From Adiantum capillus-veneris (lineage: Eukaryota > Streptophyta > Polypodiopsida > Polypodiales > Pteridaceae): a stretch of 64,000 bases of DNA. Shown here in pieces: positions 11,466 to 21,532 of the stretch. Position numbers and translations under genes: made by a program. Each line of letters opens with the position of its first letter. Position 1 is the stretch's first letter. Location of the stretch: positions 38,531,098 through 38,595,097 of the forward strand of contig CM043962.1 of the NCBI GenBank assembly GCA_014529385.2. Reading direction: 5' to 3'. The notes below the pieces were generated by a model. That model was not told where the DNA came from and did no database searches. It worked only from the letters and a program-made list of their open reading frames with translations.

Positions 11466-12733
11466 AATTGGACCTCGAGCTGGATGCCCACATAGGGGCG
11501 TTACTGGTCGATTGGTTTGACGATACCTGGGCCTACCTGCTTCCAGACGAATAGTGGTATGAGTATAAGAATCAAAGGTGGAATAGCCCGCTCGGATGGG
11601 TTTACGAGATGCTCAATAAGATAGAGGAGGAGGGGATGGGGGCCCTGTTCGCACGACCCCAAAGGAAGAGAATGAGCTTCCAACATCTTCTTAAATCAGT
11701 AGAGGAGCGCCTGCGCCGGCTCCTTAAGCGGTCCAAGACAGTTGATGTGGGGCTCCCCTTTCTCAATGGAGTCCTCATCCCCCACGAGTGAGGGCCATTA
11801 TTACACCCGCCCAGCCCCTTGTGGGTCTGCACAAGCTATGCACGTATTGAGATGGATATGTGTACACCAATGACCCCTATTCAGAAAGGGTTCCTCCTTA
11901 CCCTGATGGATGGAGACGTCCTAAAGCTAAACTTGCTGAGAGCCTTCCTGAGGCTATTCTTTACATTAGATACTCGGGAGCAGTTTAGTCTCTTTTTGTG
12001 GGGGCTCGGGACCACGGGGAAGTCGACCCTAACGAAGCTCTTAGAGTACATCCTAGGGGAAAGGTGAAAGAGCCTGGACGTGAGAAGGATAGCCAATTGA
12101 TTTGAGCTGACACTTGTAGAAGGAAAGAACTTGCTGCTATTACCAGATGTTACTCGACAACCGAGTAATGCGGCCACAGTATATTAAAAAGGTTGCTCTC
12201 CAACAAGAGGGTAACATTAGAGGCTAAAGGAAGGCCTGCTATGTCGGTTAAGCCCGACGCCCACTCTTTATTTACGACCAATTGAAGGTGGCCCGACGTG
12301 GACCGATCTAGCGCGGGGAGGAGACGCTTCCTCTTTATACAGACACCCAGAACGGTGACACGTCACAATCCCTTTCTTATTGAAATTCTCAAGGGGGGTG
12401 CCAGCGGGCTAGTTACCTGGGCCTTGGGAATGCCGCTCGACAAGACTCGGATAGGTTAGAGTGTAGAAGCCCTTAACGAGTTAGCCGTTGTAGGCGGGCG
12501 GACTGCTCAGGGCTGATAGAGTGGGTAACAAAAAAAGTGAGGTATTACTCGGGGAACTAGTAGCAAAGAAGGTGCCAATCTCCGGGTCTCTCTACGAGGA
12601 TTATATCCTCTATGTAGATGCGAATGGGATAGAACCGATCCCATTTAACCAATTTGGGGATGCACTAGACGACATATACGATCGCAAGGATATCGCGACG
12701 TTTTTATTAGGAGGAGATCTACAGGGAGAGTAG
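11466..12733 (+). pseudogene. Superfamily-3 (D5/P4-like) helicase-primase relic, MORFFO2-like?
   Basis: One frame (codons starting at positions 2 mod 3) holds a D5-type region (WYEYKN..RW, then EMLNKIEEEG) and Walker A GLGTTGKST (about 12002-12028). After stops it holds the Walker B-like LLLLPDV (~12131-12150). Following a frame change near 12185 come GRPAMSVKPDAHSLFTTN, matching the SF3 motif C region ending in Asn, and then HNPFLIEILKGG. A second frame change near 12.53 kb leads to a ~70-codon tail (FNQFGDALDDIYDRKDIATF). Motifs A, B and C appear in SF3 order and spacing. Such ATPases unwind DNA for replication of plasmids, phages, NCLDVs and, as reported for Pteridaceae, the mobile ORFs of fern organelles. 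TAG, TGA and TAA stops plus frameshifts make it non-functional. GC is higher than in the flanks, consistent with transfer. The organellar-plasmid/MORFFO origin is my inference; an NCLDV origin is the main alternative. Confidence 0.7.
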
Positions 12734-12752
12734 TGCAAGGGCTAAGGCTCGG

Positions 12753-12801
12753 CTATGGGGAACCCATAACGAAGAACAATCACCCGTTGGGCGTTGTTCT
12801 T
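12753..12801 (+). terminator. Hairpins just after the helicase stop codon
   Basis: Two stem-loops follow the final stop at once: TATGGG/CCCATA (~12754-12768) and AAGAACAA/TTGTTCTT closing an inner CCC/GGG pair (12772-12801). Stable 3' stem-loops are typical of organellar and plasmid transcripts; that role is an inference. Confidence 0.5.
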
Positions 12802-12812
12802 AGAGTCATCTT

Positions 12813-12814
<2 letters not shown>

Positions 12815-12871
<57 letters not shown>
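12815..12871. repeat. (GA)n microsatellite
   Basis: Uninterrupted GA dinucleotide run of about 57 bases. Confidence 0.95.
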
Positions 12872-12874
<3 letters not shown>

Positions 12875-12974
12875 CACCTTTGCAGGTACATCGAGAGGAG
12901 AGAGGAGAGAGGGAGAGAGGGGGTCATGTGGGAGCGTGCTCTACATCCAAGTGCACGGCAGTAGAGGAGTACCT

Positions 12975-13105
12975 GACCACACAACCCGGGTATGTGTTGT
13001 GTGTGTGTATGTGTTGTGTAGTAGCATGCCTTTTGTCGTATTGCATGACAGTCATAAGGTACCTTACCACACAATGGGAGTGTGTGCGTAAGCTGTTCTA
13101 CGGAA
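12975..13105. repeat. Additional hairpins flanking the conserved-loop array
   Basis: Consecutive self-complementary segments: CACACAAC with GTTGTGTG (~12979-13010), CTTACCACACA with TGTGTGCGTAAG (~13063-13092) and CTGTTC/GAACAG around tacg (~13093-13108). They lack the CGGTAAC loop of the units that follow. Confidence 0.5.
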
Positions 13106-13110
13106 CAGTG

Positions 13111-13525
13111 CTTATTACCACAGGGACATCGCCTCGATGACGCGAGGAAGATGGTGTCCTTGTGGTAAGCATTGGATTACTGTCTGGGTACTACGTCGGT
13201 AACGCGGCGAATCTAGTATCCTTATGGTAATTCAACTTTCCTTTCCCTTTCCCAAAAAAATATGGGCGTCGGCGATCGGTAACGTGGCTATATGATGCTC
13301 ATATGCAAGCCATTATTTCTCCTTAGATTTGGACGGCACTCGGTCGATAACGTGGCTAATTGGGTGTTGTTTGTTGGAAGCATTTGGTTTTGCATAAATG
13401 TGGCATTCAAGTTGTTAACCCGGCCGTACGAACGTCATATAGTTTGTATGTGCATGTACATTTAATTTTTTTAAGTATATGAAATACTTGGTCGGTAACA
13501 CGACTGTGAAGAGTATTTCATATAC
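13111..13525. repeat. Array of six hairpins with conserved loop and variable stems
   Basis: Six units (13111-13169, 13177-13230, 13261-13303, 13330-13373, 13398-13440, 13475-13525) each place a related 10-mer in the loop: CGATGACGCG, CGGTAACGCG, CGGTAACGTG, CGATAACGTG, TGTTAACCCG, CGGTAACACG. Loop-to-loop spacing is 62-80 bases. Stem sequences differ between units, yet each pairs with its own partner; many mismatches are transitions that would be G:U pairs in RNA. Unit 6 is perfect: GTATATGAAATACT with AGTATTTCATATAC. This is not a plain tandem repeat (stems differ) nor a CRISPR array (repeats short, spacers self-complementary). It lies ~380 bases downstream of the helicase relic. Confidence 0.65.
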
Positions 13526-13599
13526 AAATGTTTGAATTGTTTCATTTTGTTGTTTTTAAGTGTTCTTATGAAATTATATACTAGCTAAACATATTCAAA

Positions 13600-13690
13600 A
13601 GAATGCTTTATTCATCAATCATTGCTATTTTAAATGCTACATTTACATAAATTATATGCAAAAAAGTACTTGCACACAATTTGCATGTTA
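13600..13690. repeat. ~107-bp tandem repeat, left part (split by a copia insertion)
   Basis: Contains gctattttaaatgctaca and gcacacaatttgcatgtta. The same words recur to the right of the copia element at 17.73-17.94 kb with ~106-bp period. Adding the distances on both sides of the insertion gives ~108 bp, so the copia element landed within one unit. Confidence 0.75.
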
Positions 13691-13917
13691 TGTTGGAATT
13701 AGGGTTGCAGAGAAATGCACACAGCTTGGAGAAGACGAAGGAAGCTCAAGGCACACAATAGAGAGTGTATTACTTAGTGTGCAATGGAAAGATAGATAGC
13801 CCTAGAGTGATGGGTGTATATACAATGCTCGGGGGAAAAAACCTCCTAAAGAGGGGAAAAATGCCCCAGCGGTCCTAGTGTGTTCACACACATCACTACC
13901 ACATGTATATGGTAACA
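13691..13917 (-). repeat. 3' LTR of the 13.7-17.7 kb copia element
   Basis: 227 bp, nearly identical to 17457-17686. Immediately preceded (minus sense) by a purine tract at 13918-13931 (ccccccct on the plus strand) that serves as the plus-strand primer. Confidence 0.93.
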
Positions 13918-13992
13918 AATCCCCCCTGGAGTGATGCGGTGAACGAGAGCTGGCACATGAGTAAAGGGAAGTGCCATTCCCTGAGGACATGA

Positions 13993-16900
13993 TCAGTCCA
14001 CAAAGGGGAGTAAGCCCAAAGCTTTGCGGAAAGCTTCAAGCTTCTCATGAGACAATGCCTTTGTGAAAAGATCTGCAAGGTTGTCCTGTGTTGGCACATA
14101 AGCCAAGCTGATCTCTCCTGGTGAGAGCCTCTCCCTGACATAATGGTAATGCACCTCAATGTGCTTTGTGCGAGCAAGAAAAACTAGGTTCCTCGCAACT
14201 GCCAATGTGCTATGACTGCCACTGTAGATAGTGTTGGCAGTGTCCTGTCCAACACCCAAATCAGCCATAAGGCGTCTGAGCCATACACACTCAACCGTAG
14301 TTGTGAAGACTGCCCTGTACTCAGCCTCACAACTCGAGGTGGCCACAGTAGGTTTCTTCTTGCTCAACCATGATATACATGAACTGCCAAGCATGAAACA
14401 AAAACCACTTGTGGACACTCGTGTGTCAAAACAACCAGCCTAATCTGAGTCCAAAAAAGCATGGAACTCTGGCGGCAATGATCCCCCCTTGGGATAAAAC
14501 AAGCCAAGGTGTAAAGTGCCACTAAGGTAGTGGAAAATCCTCTTGACAGCCTGCCAATGCTTAGACCCTGGGCTATGCATAAATCTGCTGACGTGTGAGA
14601 TTGCAAACTGAATATCCGGCCCCGTGTTGCATACATAAATGAGGCAGCCAACAGTAGTTTGGTAAAGAGTGACATCAACAGAATCACCAGCATCGTGTAG
14701 ACTCAACTTCAAACTTGTTTCCATGGGAGTGGCAATAGGTTTGCAATCCTCAAGTCCAAACTTACATAGCAATGTCTCTATGTAACTTTTCTGACACAAG
14801 GCAATACCACCATCACACTGCTTACCCAAGTAATGATGCAACAACCCCAAATCTTTCATCTCGAAAGTAGCATTCAAATCAGCCTTAAATTCAGCAATAT
14901 GTCTCTCATTTGGTCCAGTGATAAGCAAATCATCGACATAAAGAACCACAATGAGAAGTACATCACCCTCACCAATGTGCTTTCTGTTGGATTGTTACGA
15001 AAGCCTTGTTTGACCAAATGAGTGTCAGCTTTCTCATACCAAGCACGAGGAGATTCCTTCAACCCATACAGGTAATTGCCCAAGGACGGAGTTTGCATGG
15101 TAATTGACCAAGGACGGAGTTTGCATGGGCCCACAAACGTCACTATGCACAAGCTACAACCTGCATGTGGCCCAAACTGAACCATCCTTTGGAAACTTAG
15201 AATGTTGCATCTTACCCAAAATACAGCCTTCACAAACATGTTTGACAGGTGCTTCAAGAGGTGGCAAAGAAGCAACCATATCAGATTTTTGCAAACGCAG
15301 CAAACTGGCAAAATTCAGATGACCAAAATGTGCATGCCAAAGTTTTGCATCTGAAATAGCCCTTGAATCTGTAAGAGCATTTGCAAAAAAAATTCCACAC
15401 TTGTCATACAAAGTGAGCTTATAGAGCCCATGGCACAAAAGGCCAGATGCAACAATTTCATCACCAAAACTGAGATCATGAATTGTACATCTGTCATCCA
15501 CAAATTTGACTACAAGTCCAAGTCTACCAAGTGCGGATACAGACAAGAGATTCTTATTGATCCCAGGTACATAAAGTGCATCAACAAGTGTGAAAGAACT
15601 GCCATTAGCAGCAGTAAGCACAATCTTTCCAACTCCCTAAACTGGATAAGAGGCATTGTTGGCACAAGTGACTGAATTCCCATGAGGGACAAACTTGAGA
15701 GAGGTAAACAATTCACGATGTGAGGTAATGTTCTTTGTAGCACCACTGTCAAAATACCACACATGTGAATCTGCAGCAAATGACAAGCATGCATCATGGA
15801 CAGCAGGATTGTAAGTGCACTCTGCACTAAAAGCCCATTCTGCATCAACATCAGCATTACAGTCTCCTTGCACAGAAGACTCAACAATGGCTGCATTTGT
15901 AGTGGAACCAGCATTTGCAGTGGAACCACCCTCTTTCTTCTTAGCCTCTTTGGCCTTCAACTTAGGACATTGCTTGATCAAGTGATCATTAGATTTACAA
16001 TAATGGCAACGCATCTTCTTTTTGCCCTTATCACCAGAATTGCTAGACAAAGTGCTGCCAGTAGAAGCATTAGGAACAGAATTTTTTCCACTCGCAGCAG
16101 AACCATAAGAAGTGGTTGAATTACTGTTACCACCCTTTCTTTGAGAAGCAATAAAAGCATGTTCAACTGCACACTGCCTAGTCCTGTTTTTTCTAGAAAG
16201 TGACTCTTGCAACAGCAATGTGCATAATGCATCAAACTTGACAACTTCAGGATTTCCTTGGGTCATAAGTCTCCAAGTACTAGCAAAAGTCTGGTAGGAA
16301 TCTGGTAAGGCATCAAGAACAGTTTGCACAAGGGAACTGTCTGAAATGACTTCACCTGCAGAAATAAGCTGCTCATTGATATCCTTGACACTAGCAAGGA
16401 AAGTGTCCATATCATCTTCCTCATGCATAATCTTCGACTCCAGCTCTTTACGCAGCAAAGAAATTTTAGCCTCATTGCGACTTGCATAAAGACCAACTAG
16501 AATATCCCAAGCTTGTTTTGCAGATTTCGCTGAACGGAGTGAGGAACAATGGTGCGCTTCACAGACAACGCAATCAATGCATGAGCCTGTGCATCCTTTA
16601 CATCGCATTGCGACTTGCATAAAGACCAGCTCATTGATATCCTTGACACTAGCAAGGAAAGTGTCCATATCATCTTCCTCATGCATAATCTTCGATTTCA
16701 GCTCTATACGCAGCAAGCAATTTTAGCCTCATTGCGACTTGCATAAAGACCAGCTAGAACATCCCAAGCCTGTTTTGCAGATTTCGCTGAACGGATGTGA
16801 GGAACAATGGTGCGCTTCATAGACAACGCAATCAATGCATGAGCCTGTGCATCCTTTACATCCCAACGAGATTGTTCGGCCGTAGGCAAAACAACTCTAA

Positions 16901-17096
16901 CAGCAGAAATCCTTGCAGCAGGACCTGCAACATCCTCAGAACCAGGACGTACATCAATGCCCTGCACAATGTTCCAGACGCCCTTTGACACAAGAACATG
17001 TTGCATCATATAAGCCCACATAGGGTAATTGTCCCCATCCAACCTGTCCTCAGCAGCAAACATCTTGAACACATCTGTGTTGTTGTTGTCAGCCAT
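13993..17096 (-). pseudogene. Copia gag-pol polyprotein, degenerate
   Basis: Gag starts MADNNNTDVFKMFAAEDRLDG at 17096. It shows the UBN2-type gag region (HIRSAKSAKQAWDVLAGLYA), a CCHC zinc knuckle CHYCKSNDHLIKQC (~16.0 kb), protease VWYFDSGATKNITSHRELF (~15.75 kb) and the GAG-pre-integrase motif LWHAHFGHLNFASLLRLQK with HVCEGCILGK (~15.2 kb). The frame then jumps into RT (YGLKESPRAWYEKADTHLVKQ, LYVDDLLITGPNE) and RNase H (WLSKKKPTVATSSCEAEYRA, LADLFTKAL) to the stop at 13993. The integrase catalytic core and the N-terminal RT half are absent. A ~256-bp tandem duplication inside gag (16373-16605 and 16630-16862) adds a frame break. It depends on an intact relative for movement. Confidence 0.92.
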
Positions 17097-17442
17097 GGTA
17101 AATGCTGCACCTGATGTGAAAATTGCCCGAAAATAGGAGAAACAGAGCGGGAACAACACGTGCTATATAGCACAAACCGTAAAAGACTGTAAGGCACCTG
17201 TTATGTAGAAAATGGCACTGACAAAAATTCTACACAAAATGACGAAATAGCCCGTGCAGTACTGCCTGTAGTGGAAACGGAGGTCGAAATGAGCCAAATC
17301 GAAAATCTGAGCAGACCAAGCTCTACGAGTCCTCCCAAAGTATTTGTCGACTGCGAACGCTCGCCAAAGCTCACTGAAATCAGAGAAAGTGAGTAGGCGT
17401 GTACTGGAGCAGCTGGCCACTAAGCCCGGTAGGACGCAACCT

Positions 17443-17454
17443 GCTCTGATACCA
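17443..17454 (-). promoter_or_regulatory. Primer-binding site (initiator Met-tRNA) of the copia element
   Basis: Minus-strand TGGTATCAGAGC, the standard plant copia PBS, two bases inside the 5' LTR. Confidence 0.95.
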
Positions 17455-17456
17455 AT

Positions 17457-17686
17457 TGTTGGAATTAGGGTTGCAGAGAAATGCACACAGCTTGGAGAAG
17501 ACGAAGGAAGCTCAAGGCACACAATAGAGAGTGTATTACTTAGTGTGCAATGGAAAGATAGATAGCCCTAGAGTGATGGGCGTATATACAATGCTCGGGG
17601 GAAAAAACCTCCTAAAGAGGGAAAAAATGCCCTGGGGGTCCTAGTGTGTTCACACACATGATCACTACCACATGTATATGGTAACA
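17457..17686 (-). repeat. 5' LTR of the 13.7-17.7 kb copia element
   Basis: 230 bp; differs from the left LTR by a few substitutions and a 3-base insertion. Confidence 0.93.
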
Positions 17687-17691
17687 TGTTA

Positions 17692-17940
17692 ACTATTCAT
17701 TTTTATCTTTTTAAAGGACCTCAAGCATCATCGCTATTTTAAATGCTACATTTACATAAATTCTCTGTAAAAAAAATTGCACACAATTTGCATGTTAAAT
17801 ATTCTTTTGTATCTTTGTAAAGAGCATCAATCATTATCGCTATTTTAAATGCTACATTTACATAAATTCTATGTAAAAAAGTGTGAGAACACAATTTGCA
17901 TGTTAAATATTTATTTCTATCTTTTTAAAGAGCAAGACAT
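17692..17940. repeat. ~107-bp tandem repeat, right part
   Basis: gctattttaaatgctaca recurs at 17733 and 17839 (106 bp apart), continuing the array broken by the copia insertion. From 17.94 to 18.47 kb I see only AT-rich intergenic sequence. Confidence 0.75.
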
Positions 17941-18535
17941 TCTCTACAATTTCCTAGCCCGATTTATATACTTCCAATGTTTTAAATGAGCTAAAATAAA
18001 ATTGACAATATATACATCACGATGCATATATCTTCCAAGAGTCTTGAATTATTTTAGATTTTTAACATGTTCTATTAGATCTGGACAATTTTTAGGAATG
18101 ACATATTTCTTGTATTTCACACGAGCAAACATACCATTTAAAGTCAAAATGATTATCAATCTGAATAAATATAATCTTGCATAATTTTTTGAAGTCTTTA
18201 AGTCGGTGTATGCTTTGTTTGAACTAGTGTGAGCGCACATTGAAAAATATAAGTTAAAAATTCACTATATACTGAAATGTTCCAGATTGTTAACATGTAT
18301 TGTTTGATCTGGATGAAGTTCTTGTAAACCACTTGTTTGCTTTTCATTTTACGTGTCTAACAGATTGCAGTTTAAAGTGAAGAGTGGTTTCAATGTTTAT
18401 CAATATTTCCATGCACATTTCTTAAAGTCTTCAAGTCATGGTTGAGGGTTTGCTTGAAATAGTGTAAGAGTGTTAGTGCAGTGTACAACCACGAATTTGT
18501 ATTTGATATGTTGTTTTTTATTGTCCAGTGCTAAA

Positions 18536-20055
18536 ATGATACCAAATCAAAAGAAAAGTATTATGCGTGCCATTCAAAAAGAATGTATTTTATCAATATC
18601 ATCATGTGCAGATGGTCGCATACAGCAGATTAGTGAAAGCGACGTCTTCATCAAATACCTCACTAGAGCTATATGGGAGAACACAGAGCGCAGGCTGCAA
18701 GGTGAAGGCCAATACGAGTTGCTGATTCCAATAGGGATTCAAGAATTTGACCCCCATCACAAGGTTAGGACAGTGTTGGGCAATATGAGAGTACGTTGCA
18801 AAGACTTAAAGGAAGATATCCCTCCTGCCTACAACATATCAAAATTAAAGCTCTGGGATAAATTGTGGAAGGAACAGAAGGTAAAGATGAAGTGTGTGAA
18901 AGCGCAAGACCAAGCAGCCTTACCCAAGAGATTGAAGATGGCTTAAGATGTGCAAGCAGCTTTGGGAGGTCGATCAGATGCCAGCGGCACCGGCATAATC
19001 ATGTGCATGGCTTTGAATGCCAAGTGCGCTCATCTTGTCGGCATCCCTCACGAGGCCTTGGTAGAAGGTACGAGGGTTGGATCAGGCTCCTTTGGTGTGT
19101 GCACATTGTACACCATCAAAGCATCTCTTTCTTTCCAGACCACATTACATATGTGGGAAAATGCTACAAGGGAAGGAGTGAGGTGAAATTTGATAGCTTT
19201 CAGACAGAGCAAGGAATGCAAACGCTTCACCCCTCCATTGTAAGGTGCATTGGCTTTATTACCAAAGCTCCTTGGATCACAATATTCTCGTACTACAATG
19301 GGGGTACCGTGTGGGACATGATGTACCGCTTACCATTCGCCCATGGATTGTTCAGACGCCACATACACAGGCTACAACACGGCTGGAGATCATTGCCTGT
19401 AGCAAATATGTATGTACAAGAGATAGACACATCGTGGATCAAAGTAGTGATCGAGTGGATGCCAGCCATTTGTCAGGCCTTAATCGATGGCGTTGTGGCT
19501 GTCCACTCAATCGGGATAATACACAGTGACCTACACTCGTTCAATATAATATTGGACTTTACTCGCACAAATAAACCCAATGTTGGCATCATTGATTGGG
19601 GAATGATGCTCAAAACGCCAGCTAAGCGTGCATTAATTAATTTTCAGCATCCAAGCGCACAGTCAGACTCTGCAATTTTGGAGGCACAGAGAGCAGGGGA
19701 TGCAAAGATGTCTAAGCAACCATTGATTGCTCCAAAACTATATGATCCATGGTGCACAGATGCGTGCACAAAATCAAGGGACGTTTATGCATTGGATTAT
19801 CTATTTGACATGCTGCTAGATTTTTGGAGTGCGGCCAGAAAAGTTTATTTTCCAGAAGAAGTTTTTAACCACACCGATCAAGTTGTTATGAGGGCCATTC
19901 AGATTAAAGTAGATTGTTGGATGATGTTAAAAGAGTGGGAACAAAGAAAAAATGCATCTGACATTTTGATATTTTTCAAAGAACATTTAAAGACAGACCC
20001 TAATTCTGTCCAACGATCGCTTGTTGAACTTGCACCATCTTTTTATCCAATCTAA
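18536..20055 (+). pseudogene. Protein-kinase-like gene, frame-disrupted
   Basis: The N-terminal part (MIPNQKKSIMRAIQKECILS, then LLIPIGIQEFDPHHKVRTVL) is open to about 18880, where a gtaaag donor is possible. A glycine-rich loop GSGSFGV lies at ~19076-19099 in one frame, and the kinase body follows in another: HPSIVRCIGFITKAPWI, FSYYNGGTVWDMM, the catalytic-loop analogue IIHSDLHSFNIIL (~19515-19553) and IIDWGMML (DFG position). Canonical HRD is HSD and DFG is DWG, so the magnesium Asp residues are kept. After the kinase domain a ~120-residue helical tail ends at SFYPI. The frame change near 19.1 kb is either an unresolved intron or a frameshift. Substrate is unknown. The family looks like a divergent Ser/Thr/Tyr-kinase fold. 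Confidence 0.6.
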
Positions 20056-20403
20056 ACATTTTTATGATATACATCTATCTTGTTGAGGGTATTCTATTTT
20101 TATTGAAGTGTATTATCTGGTTTGGAAGTGGTTCACCTACTTAAGTCAATTATCTTTAGTCATTTCAAATTTGTCGTGTTATACGAGGTATTTTAAATTT
20201 GTCTTCTGGTTCAATTAGGCCTGACAATTGTGATTTTGTTTAGTCGCATCAGTTGTGGTTTGATTTAGTTGGCTATGACGTCTTATGTAGTGGACGATAA
20301 GTTGCTACCTTGTGCATCTGTGAGATTGTTGAATCGTGAGAATATATATTTGCCAATGATATTGAATATTCGTCTATTTGTCCATTGCAGCTCCAAGAGA
20401 AAA

Positions 20404-21279
20404 TGGCCGATGAAGAAGAAGTTTCCGGCACCCAATCAGTGCATGATGATCAACAACAAGCAGTTGTTAATGCATTTCAGCGCATGAAGTCTCTAGAACA
20501 CGATATGTCGGCACAACAAGCGACGTGCACTGCTCGATGACTCTCAAAATGGGCAAATCCAAACCACGTGCAATGGAAAGAGATAAATAAATAAGTGACC
20601 AAGGACATGATCAAAACAATATGGCCATGTGAGGACGCAGAGATAAAGAAAGGAAGGGTGGAAGGTATCAAAGTGCCTCCACAATGAGATCAAACAAAAC
20701 ACTGAAAAGATCTACCTGGAAGTTTATGGCCATCCACTGTCCAATGCAGATTGTGCGTTATATTTTGTAAAAATGTTATATGTTCACTTTGTGCAATAGC
20801 AACCAGTAGACTTTTTGTCAAAGGAGACAACTATTGCCACTCATGATATCAGGGAGAGTTGTGTCACTTTCACCTGAGATGAGATGGCATTGATAGTGGA
20901 AGGTGCCGACCTACAGTTAAAGAGAGAGAAGGATATTTACACGACATAGCTGGTAGAGAAAGATGCAGAAATAACACGGCTTTCTATAGCCACCCAAACA
21001 CCCCAACCCTCACACGTCCAAATGGATAAAAGCATTCACCGCTTAAGCCAAAATGTTCAAAATCTGACACAGCGAGTGAATCCTCCGCATGTACAAGGGA
21101 CACACATCAGCCACCTGGTCCTGCATCCAAATTTGGTCCCCTCGTCTACTTCAGATGCATCCTCATCTTCCCAATGTCCAGTTTCCTACAAAATTTCATG
21201 GATGGAGTGGATATTATACATTGACATGTGGTCATTATTATCACTTCGTCTATCTTATTTGTTTAATGCAAAATGGTAG
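20404..21279 (+). pseudogene. Decayed coiled-coil protein gene, unrecognised
   Basis: After a possible acceptor (cattgcag) the frame begins MADEEEVSGTQSVHDDQQQA. It continues with stops through LSKWANPNHVQWKEINK, then, after a likely intron near 20.76-20.80 kb, DFLSKETTIATHDIRESC, IVEGADLQLKREKDIY and LVEKDAEITRLSIATQTP to MDKSIHRLSQNVQNLTQR. The heptad-like spacing suggests a coiled coil. At least five in-frame stops break it. It sits directly after, and on the same strand as, the kinase-like gene. I cannot name a family. Confidence 0.35.
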
Positions 21280-21530
21280 CCGATGTGCAATCTATTCACA
21301 AGATATTCCACAAGGAATATATATTATGTTTGGCATGGCAAATGAGTATAAATTCAAGCAACCCCACCAAGATACCCCTAGCACAATTAGAAATCTATTT
21401 GGTGACCAAGATACGGCTTTAGAGAAACACAATGGAGATCAACAAACTATGTATAATCGCGAATATGAAGCATCGTATATGATCAAAACACATTGAATAT
21501 GCGGTCTTTTACAATGGTTTTTGACACGAT
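21280..21530. other. Spacer, no supported gene
   Basis: Short open frames only; no motif recognised between the coiled-coil relic and the hAT transposase. Confidence 0.4.
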
Positions 21531-21532
21531 CT

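Larger units (their letters stand above)
13691..17686 (-). mobile_element. Ty1/copia LTR retrotransposon with TSD, internally deleted
   Basis: Two LTRs (13691-13917 and 17457-17686, TG...CA ends) enclose gag-pol on the minus strand. The 5-bp target duplication TGTTA at 13686-13690 and 17687-17691 is exact. The primer-binding site next to the right LTR matches the 3' end of initiator-Met tRNA, and a purine tract abuts the left LTR. At ~4.0 kb it is about 1 kb shorter than full copia elements because the integrase core and the front of RT are missing. The near-identical LTRs argue for a fairly recent insertion. Confidence 0.95.

Noticed and set aside
13111-13525. CRISPR array
   Set aside because: Conserved part is only ~10 bases, lies in hairpin loops, spacing varies, and the sequence is nuclear plant DNA.
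14231-14443. Plus-strand frames inside the 13.7-17.7 kb copia element
   Set aside because: Antisense to RNase H and other pol domains.
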